Origin: Methanobacterium sp.
Lineage (GTDB): Archaea > Methanobacteriota > Methanobacteria > Methanobacteriales > Methanobacteriaceae
Length of the DNA stretch: 5,547 nt
Direction of reading: 5' to 3'
Assembly: GCA_003162115.1 (NCBI GenBank)
Contig: PMMV01000090.1
Span: 1-5,547 of the forward strand
Shown: piece by piece, positions 1-5,473 of the stretch
Layout: each line of letters starts with the position of its first letter
How positions within the stretch are numbered: the first letter of the stretch is position 1
Notes under the pieces: model-generated
The model's database searches: none
What the model saw: only the letters and a program-made list of their open reading frames with translations
Told to the model about the DNA's origin: nothing
Position numbers and translations under genes: made by a program

Positions 1-60
1 TAAAGACACAACAACTACTGTCATAGACCCAAATTGTACAACATAAAATTAATGTAGTTA

Positions 61-91
61 GGGGAAAAAATATTTCCCCGATCTTTTTTTT
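61..91 (+). terminator. Hairpin plus T8 terminator of an upstream gene outside the window
   Basis: A perfect 7-bp inverted repeat (GGGGAAA at 61-67, TTTCCCC at 73-79) encloses a 5-nt loop. GATC follows, then eight consecutive T at 84-91. Archaeal RNA polymerase terminates at U-tracts, and the stem adds a bacterial-like intrinsic shape. The T-run lies to the right, so it acts on plus-strand transcription coming from the left edge. No coding sequence of that upstream gene can be recognised in bases 1-60. Confidence 0.7.
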
Positions 92-187
92 ATTTAATTA
101 TAAATAAATTTTTTAAAAATATTTATGAATAATAAATGATTTTCTTAAAAAAATTCTTAGTTTGCAAAATTCTTAATTTTGATCATC

Positions 188-200
188 AATTTTATATTTA
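188..200 (+). promoter_or_regulatory. Candidate TATA box for the PH-domain gene pair
   Basis: An AT-rich TTTTATATTTA element centred near 194 resembles the archaeal TATA box. A start of transcription about 25 nt downstream (near 220) would leave a leader of roughly 35 nt before the ATG at 255, which is a normal length. No clear BRE is visible, and in DNA this AT-rich a TATA-like match is weak evidence. Confidence 0.4.
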
Positions 201-254
201 CAATTCAATAAAATTCGTAAAATATTTAGATTAGCAGATGGAGATAAACTTCAC

Positions 255-833
255 ATGAGTAGAACAATTCAAAATTCACATCCTGGAGAAAGGATTTTAT
301 TTAAAACCAGACCAAGATTCTTTCAAACTTTGGAATCGGCATATTTAAGATTGATAGTATTATTGCTGCTCCTTTACTTCTTCACCACCATAATAACCTA
401 TTTTGCAGTAATTCAAGGGCGTATAAATTCTTTAACAACCATTCCCTTTGTTGAATGGTCAACTGATGTTTTAATTCTGTTTATTGCACTCCTGTTTTTC
501 TCCTTAATTTGGACCTACCTATCCTGGAGATCAACATATTACATCCTAACTAACAAGCGGGTAATGATAAAAAGTGGGGTTATCAGCAAAAAAAATGTTT
601 ACATGCATTTCAATAAGATTCAGGACATAACTGTTACTCAGGGATTTGTACAGAGAATTTCATCCTCAGGAGACATTGAAATATTTGGGGGACGCGATAA
701 AACCAGCCTCATACTAACTAACATTCCAAATCCTGATGATTTTGAAAATCTGATGAACCAGAAGATAGAGGGTGATGGTCAGAATAATGAAACTCAAGAA
801 CCCAAAAATTTTGGTACTAAACGATATCAATAA
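255..833 (+). CDS. Membrane-anchored PH domain protein (bPH2/YdbS-like)
   Basis: This 192-residue protein is predicted to sit in the cytoplasmic membrane with its PH-like domain in the cytoplasm. Two hydrophobic segments are visible at about residues 31-53 and 70-91. They are followed directly by the bPH2 signature (YYILTNKRVMIKSGVISKK at about 95-113), the conserved stretch HFNKIQDITVTQGF, and a strand-rich end reaching about residue 168. The start is supported by GGAGAT at 240-245, nine bases before the ATG. The length fits single-domain members of the family, whose biochemical role is unknown. The C-terminal 20 residues are polar and probably disordered. The stop is only 37 nt before the next start, and that gene also encodes a PH-like domain, so the two are probably co-transcribed. 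The frame is intact throughout. Family call is confident; function is not known. Confidence 0.88.
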   Translation: MSRTIQNSHPGERILFKTRPRFFQTLESAYLRLIVLLLLLYFFTTIITYFAVIQGRINSLTTIPFVEWSTDVLILFIALLFFSLIWTYLSWRSTYYILTNKRVMIKSGVISKKNVYMHFNKIQDITVTQGFVQRISSSGDIEIFGGRDKTSLILTNIPNPDDFENLMNQKIEGDGQNNETQEPKNFGTKRYQ

Positions 834-858
834 CTTGGATAATGATTTTATAATTTCA

Positions 859-866
859 GGATGTGA
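859..866 (+). promoter_or_regulatory. Ribosome binding site fixing the start at 871
   Basis: GGATGTGA, four bases before the ATG at 871, resembles the archaeal Shine-Dalgarno GGAGGTGA with one change. It favours the ATG at 871 over the one at 876. Only the 871 frame begins with the zinc-ribbon motif CPHCG. Confidence 0.6.
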
Positions 867-870
867 AATC

Positions 871-1905
871 ATGCTATGTCCACATTGTGGAACAGAAAAC
901 CCATTTATGCTAAATTTTGCTATGAATGCGGCATAAACCTATTAAATGCTGATAACTTCGATATTGAAGGAGACAATTCTAACGGTCAGATGGAAAATAC
1001 TGCTGATGACAATTTTAGAGAGGAATCTGAAACAAAAGAAAAAGATTTAGATTCAAATATGTTTAATAATAACTGTATTGTCTGTAAATCTGGTGAAATG
1101 GTTCCAACTTTCATAAAGGATCTCTTGGTTTTGGAATCAAAAAAAAACCCTGGAATGCAACAATTGCGGTGCTGTATTTGAAAAAAAGGGACAGAAATAT
1201 AAATTATCCAAAATAACTGACATAAACCAACCAATATGGATTAAATATGGTCATCAGATACTTACAGAAGATGAATGGATAAGAATTGGTGATGGTGGTA
1301 TTTCAGACGAGGAACAGCAGAAAATTAATTTACAAAAGATGGAGGAAGAAAAACGTGAAAATGTTGGCACAGAAACAAAACGATATTAACCAGTTTTTAA
1401 CTGCTGTCCAAAATGGAACCATTCACATCACATCTAAAAACCCTTTTCCGGTTATATTAAAGAAGAATGAGAATGTTTCAATTGTTATGTACAAAATTAA
1501 CCTTCAGGAACCTAGAGCTGTAAGACAGACCCATGCAGCTTACGGTGGCCCAACCTTAAGGGTTGCTAAACGAGTATCATTCAGATTAGGCGGTGCATCA
1601 GCAAGAAGCGAATCTCACGAGGAGATAAGGGTTATTGATCAAGGTTCACTGATCTTAACTAATAAAAGACTGATATTCATCGGCTCCAAAAGGACCAATA
1701 ATATAGACATAAGAAAAATCATGGCTATTGAGGCGTATAAAGATGGTATTGAATTACAAAGGGAAAATAAACAGAAAACTAAGTACTTCACAGGTACTGA
1801 TAAAACTTCTGTACCTTCACAATAAATGGCAGACAAAATACCATACCTGTCTGGGGAGTGGTTCTCAAAGCAGCTATACAAGGTGCCTTAGCACAAATTG
1901 ATTAA
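871..1905 (+). pseudogene. Double zinc-ribbon plus PH/GRAM-like domain protein, broken by four frameshifts
   Basis: Read across frames, this is one protein of 344 codons. It starts MLCPHCGTENP in frame 1, continues IYAKFCYECG in the frame opened at 876, returns to frame 1 at LECNNCGAVF, moves to a third frame from about 1361, and ends TFTINGRQN...LAQID in frame 1. Restored residues C3, C6, C17 and C20 form one zinc ribbon with normal spacing; C69, C72, C96 and C99 form a second. An acidic linker separates the two ribbons. The C-terminal part carries a PH/GRAM-like pattern ([17 protein letters not shown], restored residues about 259-275). The shifts are a lost base near 900-903, a gained A in the A9 run at 1139-1147, a gained base near 1350-1361, and a lost base near 1811-1813, with net length change zero. 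No stop codon lies inside the restored reading. The gene is therefore either very recently inactivated or damaged by sequencing error. Function is unknown; zinc-ribbon/PH architectures occur in methanogens and bacteria. Confidence 0.8.
1139..1147 (+). repeat. A9 homopolymer at the second frameshift
   Basis: Nine consecutive A interrupt the second zinc ribbon. With eight A the frame runs through ESKKTLECNNCGAVF and keeps both CxxC pairs. With nine it runs into a stop at 1179-1181. Tracts like this slip during replication and are also prone to miscounting in long-read data. Confidence 0.7.
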
Positions 1906-2536
1906 AATGATGTCAATAAATTTTTAAGAAATCTTAAATGTTTGAAGAAATGGCCATAATTAATTTAAATATAAAAAAAGTTACAATAATTATACTTAAA
2001 AAAATAATAAACTTTTAGATATCAATAATTTGAAATTTGATTTTCCAATACGAAGATTCTGTAATGAATATACAATATAATCAAAGTAATGTGGTTTAAT
2101 ATGATTTTGACACATTCTTCTTCCATTGATACATAGTCAATTCATATTAGGCTTAAATTAGAAGGGATATACACACTAAACATATGTTATCTATTCAAGT
2201 ATTGATTTCCAGATCGCAGTATCAAATATAAAATTCACATATACTTTCATATTTTTAAATAAATCATGATCTAAGATTTATTAACACAAACTATATCTGC
2301 AATTGGGTGCATAATAATGGTATAAGTTGATAATGCGATTTTCTAAAAAAATTATCAAAGAAATTTACCTATAATAACTAATTTGTTAAACAATTCTTAT
2401 TAAATAAAATGAAATTTATTATATGTGTTTGATCTGTCTATCGTTACTAAACAATGTAGATCTAAATCATCACTACCAAAAATGTTAATTTAGTATTAAA
2501 AGATCAATCAGAAATTTTTTATAAAATCAACTTAAA

Positions 2537-2550
2537 TTTATATATAAATA
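2537..2550 (+). promoter_or_regulatory. Candidate TATA box upstream of tfe
   Basis: TTTATATATAAATA is the best match in the spacer to the methanogen TATA consensus. It would start transcription near 2572, leaving a leader of about 280 nt before the TTG of tfe, so it may instead drive an unrecognised RNA. The element is nearly palindromic, so direction cannot be read from it. A weaker TTTATATG at 2698-2705 lies closer to tfe. Confidence 0.35.
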
Positions 2551-2837
2551 ATGGGGATATCAATTGGCATTTTTTAGTAGAAAATTCAATGGTTTATTGG
2601 TAAATCGATACAAATACTTTAATACTTCTTCTAAACTTGTAGATTCAATAGAAATTCAATGACAATTAGATTGATGATTATTCAATTAATCATATTATTT
2701 ATATGAGGAATTAATTGCAAATTACTATTATTATTTCAAATTATTACAAATAAAAAAAAAACAACCTTGGATTGAAGATTATTAGAATTTGGCTATGCAT
2801 CATCAATTTAGATGCAATAAAAACATGAAAATGATTT

Positions 2838-2843
2838 AGGAGG
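2838..2843 (+). promoter_or_regulatory. Strong Shine-Dalgarno before the TTG start of tfe
   Basis: AGGAGG is a full core match and sits six bases before TTG at 2850-2852. It decides the start, because no ATG with a comparable site lies nearby and the TTG start gives the expected family N-terminus ([10 protein letters not shown]). Confidence 0.75.
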
Positions 2844-2849
2844 AAGAAT

Positions 2850-3350
2850 TTGCTAAGCGATCCAAATGTACAAGAGATTTTAATGGATATAACTGATGAT
2901 GAAAAAAGCAGTTTTCCTATCATTGAATGTATAATGAATGGTAAAACAAATGACTTGGAAATTGCAGAAGAAACCGAAATAAAATTAAATACTGTTAGAA
3001 AAGTATTATACAAACTACACGACGCAGGAATTGCAACCTACAAGAAAAGTAACGATCCTGAGACCCATAAATTCATTTACAGCTGGAAGTTTGATAAAGA
3101 AAAGGTTTCCGATATAATAAATGAAAAATATGAAAAGTTCTCAGAGGAAATAGACAGATCAATAGAATACGAAGAAGAAAACATGTTCTTCACATGCGAT
3201 GCCAATGGTCACCGATACAAATTTGAAGAAGCGACAGAAAACAACTTTACATGTCCAGAATGTAATGAATCACTTGAATATCAGGATAATTCCGCCATAA
3301 TAAATGAATTATTAAAGAAAAAAGATGAACGAGCACCATCTAAAAAATAA
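2850..3350 (+). CDS. tfe: Transcription factor E, alpha subunit (archaeal TFIIE-alpha homologue)
   Basis: TFE joins the TBP-TFB-RNA polymerase preinitiation complex, helps open the promoter and stabilises the open complex through contacts with the polymerase clamp and the Rpo4/7 stalk (family knowledge). The 166 residues show the family order. An N-terminal winged helix spans about 3-85, with the helix-turn-helix stretch [20 protein letters not shown] (37-56) and the wing around YSWKF. A charged helix follows at about 84-110, then a C-terminal zinc ribbon at 113-145. Its second half is a clear CPEC (C135, C138). The first half has only C116 followed by H121 (CDANGH), not a CxxC. The DNSAI stretch after the ribbon and the overall length fit the family. 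The start is TTG behind AGGAGG. The gene stands alone, with a long empty spacer upstream and about 290 nt downstream. Confidence in the family is very high. Confidence 0.96.
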   Translation: MLSDPNVQEILMDITDDEKSSFPIIECIMNGKTNDLEIAEETEIKLNTVRKVLYKLHDAGIATYKKSNDPETHKFIYSWKFDKEKVSDIINEKYEKFSEEIDRSIEYEEENMFFTCDANGHRYKFEEATENNFTCPECNESLEYQDNSAIINELLKKKDERAPSKK

Positions 3351-3409
3351 AGGGGCATACATTGAAGTTGTTAATAAATCAAGATGTTATGGTCTTGAAT
3401 TAAATGATA

Positions 3410-3441
3410 GGTTTAATATGAAAAACAATTCATATTAAATC
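3410..3441 (+). terminator. Hairpin downstream of tfe, possible terminator or operator dyad
   Basis: TTTAATATGA at 3412-3421 and TCATATTAAA at 3430-3439 form a perfect 10-bp inverted repeat. A G-U and a G-C pair extend it to 12 bp, and the loop is 8 nt. It lies 60 nt after the tfe stop. No long T-run follows, only TACTTATTTTC, so termination is plausible but a protein-binding dyad is equally possible. Confidence 0.4.
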
Positions 3442-3633
3442 ATACTTATTTTCATAAAATAATTTGATATTATAACATCATTTTATTATCATAAGAATCA
3501 TGAATAAGAAAATTTAGTAAGGATATAAATTCTTGATCTAGTACTCGATAAATAAGATTTTAATTTTCGAAATTACCTATGATTTTGTTACATGCTACAC
3601 GCGTTATTAATATGAAGCAAAAGGTCCAGAAAT

Positions 3634-3639
3634 GGTGAT
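3634..3639 (+). promoter_or_regulatory. Shine-Dalgarno of the 51-codon gene
   Basis: GGTGAT matches the 3' half of the archaeal anti-Shine-Dalgarno complement and ends three bases before the ATG at 3643. It is the main reason for treating this short frame as a gene. Confidence 0.6.
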
Positions 3640-3642
3640 AAA

Positions 3643-3798
3643 ATGAGTGAATTAATCCATGCTATGGATAAGGGGACCATGATTCAAGATAAAAAATCTA
3701 TAATCTATCTTAAATGTGGGAAGTGCGGATTTAAAGTCCTAAAATCAGAACTGTATACTAAGTACAATGAGGGAATACTTGCATTACCTGTAAGATAA
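3643..3798 (+). CDS. Small CxxC (zinc-knuckle-like) protein, 51 residues
   Basis: This short frame reads MSELIHAMDKGTMIQDKK, then a hydrophobic strand and the knuckle YLKCGKCGFKVLK (about residues 22-34), then SELYTKYNEGILALPVR. C25 and C28 form a single CxxC followed by G and an aromatic residue, as in half of a zinc ribbon. No second cysteine pair exists in the frame or just beyond the stop. The protein may bind metal as a dimer, pair with a partner, or be the front half of a longer ribbon protein cut short. Start choice rests on GGTGAT at ideal distance. I do not recognise a named family. It stands alone and converges on the minus-strand pair to its right. Confidence 0.6.
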   Translation: MSELIHAMDKGTMIQDKKSIIYLKCGKCGFKVLKSELYTKYNEGILALPVR

Positions 3799-3857
3799 TG
3801 ATAGAAAATGTCTTCATAAAAAATTTAGGATAATATAACTACATATTCTTGGATAGA

Positions 3858-3887
3858 ACCCTGCCAATTCAATTATTGGATTAGGGT
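3858..3887. terminator. Imperfect hairpin between convergent genes
   Basis: ACCCT/AGGGT outer arms (3858-3862, 3883-3887) and CCAAT/ATTGG inner arms (3864-3868, 3875-3879) form a 10-bp stem with a 1x3 internal loop and a 6-nt apical loop. It lies between the stop of the 51-codon gene (3798) and the stop of the minus-strand gene (3909), where a shared terminator would be expected. No long T-run adjoins it on either side. Confidence 0.35.
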
Positions 3888-3908
3888 AATTATTATTAAT
3901 AAATAAAA

Positions 3909-4121
3909 TTAATTATTATACATTCTGTTTCTCATAGAAGCCATTCTACTGGTTATCATTATTTTTGCACTTAAAAGATCCCCCTCTTTAGCTTCGGATT
4001 GCTCAATTTCAATTTCAATCTGTCTGAGTAGATTTTCGTATTCTTCGGGTTTACATTTACTTACTTCTTTTAAGAGATCTTTTGATTTTATTTCCTTTTC
4101 TGAAGTTCTTCTTAATTTCAT
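3909..4121 (-). CDS. Small charged helical protein, downstream copy of a tandem paralogue pair
   Basis: This 70-residue protein is rich in Lys and Glu. It starts MKLRRTSEKEIKSKDLLKEV and continues with a probable amphipathic or coiled-coil helix (YENLLRQIEIEIEQSEA, about 28-44). It ends in a methionine- and arginine-rich tail (TSRMASMRNRMYNN). A single cysteine is present (C23), and there is no signal peptide or membrane segment. GGGATGA six bases before the ATG is an acceptable ribosome site. The N-terminus resembles that of the gene just upstream (MKLRKPSE), so the two look like tandem duplicates. I do not recognise the family. A role in a small complex with its paralogue is possible but only inferred. 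Confidence 0.6.
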   Translation of the reverse strand: MKLRRTSEKEIKSKDLLKEVSKCKPEEYENLLRQIEIEIEQSEAKEGDLLSAKIMITSRMASMRNRMYNN

Positions 4122-4263
4122 AAATTGTCATCCCACATAATTTTTTAAGTTTGTTTTCAATAAGTTTAAGACCCTTTTCTAAATCGTCTGGATTAAATAA
4201 TTTGTCCTCGTTTAGGATTCCCTTAGTGTCCCAATTGATTTCGGAAGGTTTTCTCAGTTTCAT
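4057..4263 (-). CDS. Small charged protein, upstream copy of the paralogue pair, probable C-terminal frameshift
   Basis: Read from the ATG at 4263 the product is MKLRKPSEINWDTKGILNED and so on, 68 residues. It aligns with the next gene through position 8 (MKLR+xSE) and again in the helical part (PDDLEKGLKLIENKLKK versus PEEYENLLRQIEIEIEQ). An ATG ten codons further upstream (4293) is also open, but the alignment with the paralogue favours 4263; neither start has a strong Shine-Dalgarno. As read, the last 65 bases overlap the next gene out of frame and give a very basic tail that looks unnatural. One extra A in the A6 run at about 4141-4146 would end the protein KIMWDDNL after 48 residues, with TGA overlapping the next ATG as ATGA. 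A base loss here is therefore suspected. Function unknown. Confidence 0.5.
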   Translation of the reverse strand: MKLRKPSEINWDTKGILNEDKLFNPDDLEKGLKLIENKLKKLCGMTIYEIKKNFRKGNKIKRSLKRSK

Positions 4264-4413
4264 GTTAAATACTTTTCCAATATTTTTTTTCATTGAATAT
4301 AGTTAATCAAAGACAATTAGAGGAATTGACTTCTAAAGTTGGATGAGATATTAAAATGAAATGGATCTAACTGGACATAAAACCCAATTTAATATTATTT
4401 TATCTATATTATC

Positions 4414-4426
4414 AAATATATAAATT
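4414..4426 (-). promoter_or_regulatory. Candidate TATA box for the minus-strand paralogue pair
   Basis: On the minus strand this reads AATTTATATATTT, close to the methanogen TATA consensus, with a purine-containing GGATTAAA segment just upstream that could act as BRE. The start of transcription would be near 4394, giving a leader of about 130 nt. The element is near-palindromic and could also fire to the right. Confidence 0.3.
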
Positions 4427-4708
4427 TAATCCCTATTATCGTAGAATGAAAGAAAAAATAAGTATATCCATGCATATAATGAATTATTATTTGGTGATTT
4501 ATTATTATAATAGTATATCAGGGTTTAAATTAAATATCCTTTATAAGCTTACGAATACAAAATAAATAATTTTAAGGATATTAAAGTTTGTTTTAAACTG
4601 TTTAAAATATTATTACATATTATTATTGAATTATATAACATTTTACAATAATTGGGCCTATTGTTGGGTTGATTCATGTGATCTGGTTTTAAAAATATGG
4701 ATAATACA

Positions 4709-4725
4709 AAAACCTATGAGGTTTT
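4709..4725. repeat. Small perfect hairpin (7-bp arms, 3-nt loop)
   Basis: AAAACCT at 4709-4715 and AGGTTTT at 4719-4725 flank ATG. A T5 run follows at 4733-4737. It could end a short transcript from the left or simply be a dyad ahead of the VOC gene. Confidence 0.35.
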
Positions 4726-4889
4726 GGTAAACTTTTTCCATAAATCAACTTTAAATCTATAAAATTTATTTTAATTGACATTAGAATGTGTGTAGAATTT
4801 ATCATCAAAAAAAATTATTAGTTCTGAATGCCATAATAATAATGAAATTGTAATTTAAGGGTGAAACTATAAGTTTATGAGGAAATAAT

Positions 4890-5381
4890 ATGGATGAAAT
4901 CAACAATCAAAAAATCATCCCATTTTTGTGGTTCGATAATCAAGCCGAGGAGTCAGCGAATTTTTATATTAATATCTTTAAAAATTCAAGAATTAAAAAT
5001 ATTTCCACGTATGGTGAAGCTGGACCGGGACCTAAAGGAAGTGTAATGACTGTCTCTTTTGAGCTTGAAGGACAGGAATTCACGGCATTAAATGGAGGTT
5101 CACAATTCAAATTTACCGAAGTCATATCATTCTATGTAAAGTGCAAGTCACAGGACGAAGTAGACTATTTTTGGGAGAAACTTACCGAAGGTGGAGAGGA
5201 ACAGCCTTGTGGATGGCTTAAAGACAAATTTGGAGTATCATGGCAGATTGTTCCCATGGTTTTAGTTGATATGCTGAACGATCCTGACCCGGAAAAATCT
5301 AAGAGAGTTACAGAAGCAATGTTTAAAATGAAGAAAATTGACATAAAAGTTTTAGAAGAAGCATATGCAGACATGAATTAA
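4890..5381 (+). CDS. VOC superfamily protein, PhnB-like (3-demethylubiquinone methyltransferase-like fold family)
   Basis: This 163-residue cytosolic protein belongs to the vicinal oxygen chelate (glyoxalase/bleomycin-resistance) superfamily, in the group that databases label 3-dmu-9_3-mt or PhnB-like. The hallmarks are IIPFLWFDNQAEESANFYI near residues 9-27, the GGSQFKFTEVISFYVKC stretch at 69-85, QDEVDYFWEKLTEGG at 88-102, and CGWLKDKFGVSWQIVP at 107-122. The length is typical for a single chain with two beta-alpha-beta modules. The methyltransferase name is a historical annotation: archaea lack ubiquinone, and the true substrate of this group is unknown. The start is supported by GAGG at 4879-4882, seven bases before the ATG. 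The gene appears monocistronic, with a T-rich terminator region after it. The frame is intact. The family is widespread in bacteria, so lateral acquisition is possible but not shown here. Confidence 0.92.
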   Translation: MDEINNQKIIPFLWFDNQAEESANFYINIFKNSRIKNISTYGEAGPGPKGSVMTVSFELEGQEFTALNGGSQFKFTEVISFYVKCKSQDEVDYFWEKLTEGGEEQPCGWLKDKFGVSWQIVPMVLVDMLNDPDPEKSKRVTEAMFKMKKIDIKVLEEAYADMN

Positions 5382-5389
5382 TTCATATA

Positions 5390-5420
5390 TTTAGAATCGT
5401 TGATGTTTAGAATCGTTGAT
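5390..5420. repeat. Two tandem copies of a 15-bp repeat
   Basis: TTTAGAATCGTTGAT occurs at 5390-5404 and again at 5406-5420 with one base between, nine bases after the VOC stop. The copies are identical. This could be a recent slippage duplication or a paired binding site. Confidence 0.8.
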
Positions 5421-5458
5421 AAGGATTATTCATTCCACAAAGTAATTATAACAATTTA

Positions 5459-5473
5459 ATTTTTTATTCTTTT
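5459..5473 (+). terminator. T-rich termination tract after the VOC gene
   Basis: A T6 run (5460-5465) followed by ATTC and T4 (5470-5473) lies about 80 nt after the VOC stop. Archaeal RNA polymerase terminates at such U-rich tracts without needing a hairpin, and none is obvious here. Confidence 0.45.

Larger units (their letters stand above)
1906..2849. other. Long AT-rich gene-free spacer before tfe
   Basis: I find no convincing gene on either strand across these 944 bases. Open frames are short, lack a good Shine-Dalgarno and show no motifs. It holds a TATA-like box at 2537-2550 and two small dyads: 8-bp arms at 2327-2334/2351-2358 with a 16-nt loop, and 7-bp arms at 2674-2680/2687-2693 with a 6-nt loop. 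No tRNA or snoRNA-like structure was recognised by eye. A spacer of this length is long for a compact archaeal genome, so an undetected RNA or a decayed gene is possible. Confidence 0.55.
3351..3642. other. AT-rich spacer between tfe and the CxxC mini-protein
   Basis: No coding sequence is seen in these 292 bases. The stretch holds the hairpin at 3410-3441 and a possible TATA element (GATATAAAT near 3523-3531) that could serve the small gene starting at 3643. Confidence 0.5.
4294..4889. other. AT-rich intergenic stretch between divergent genes
   Basis: No gene of support is found in about 600 bases. The stretch separates the minus-strand pair from the plus-strand VOC gene, so it should hold promoters for both. 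It has a TATA-like element near 4414-4426 and a less AT-rich patch with a small hairpin at about 4650-4740. Confidence 0.5.

Noticed and set aside
1..60. Possible end of an upstream gene (the window starts with TAA)
   Set aside because: A stop triplet at the edge without any coding context cannot be assigned. Only the terminator at 61-91 shows that transcription arrives from the left.
876..878. ATG at 876 as the start of an independent 101-residue protein
   Set aside because: Its first residues are nonsense-like, while the ATG at 871 has the better-placed ribosome site and gives CPHCGTEN. The 876 frame is only the second segment of the shifted gene.
986..1234. Minus-strand open frame of 82 codons
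   Set aside because: It lies opposite the zinc-ribbon segments, has no motif, and its composition is that of an antisense shadow.
1639..1881. Minus-strand open frame of 80 codons
   Set aside because: It is antisense to the PH/GRAM-like segment, which has clear family motifs on the plus strand.
2040..2450. Search for tRNA, CRISPR or box C/D-like elements in the long spacer
   Set aside because: No regularly spaced repeats, cloverleaf arms or T-loop motif (GTTCRA) were seen; only weak AT-rich dyads are present.
2744..3013. Minus-strand open frame of 89 codons
   Set aside because: It overlaps the start of tfe in antisense and shows only Ser/Ile/Phe-rich shadow composition.
4667..4750. 27-codon minus-strand frame starting MEKVYQNLIG
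   Set aside because: No ribosome site and no recognisable motif; frames of this length are expected by chance.
4877..4888. Three-codon leader frame (ATG AGG AAA TAA) just before the VOC start, with GGGTGA upstream
   Set aside because: Too short to separate from chance. The GAGG inside it serves as the ribosome site for the VOC gene, which explains the sequence well enough.
5165..5374. Minus-strand open frame of 69 codons
   Set aside because: It is antisense to the conserved C-terminal half of the VOC protein.
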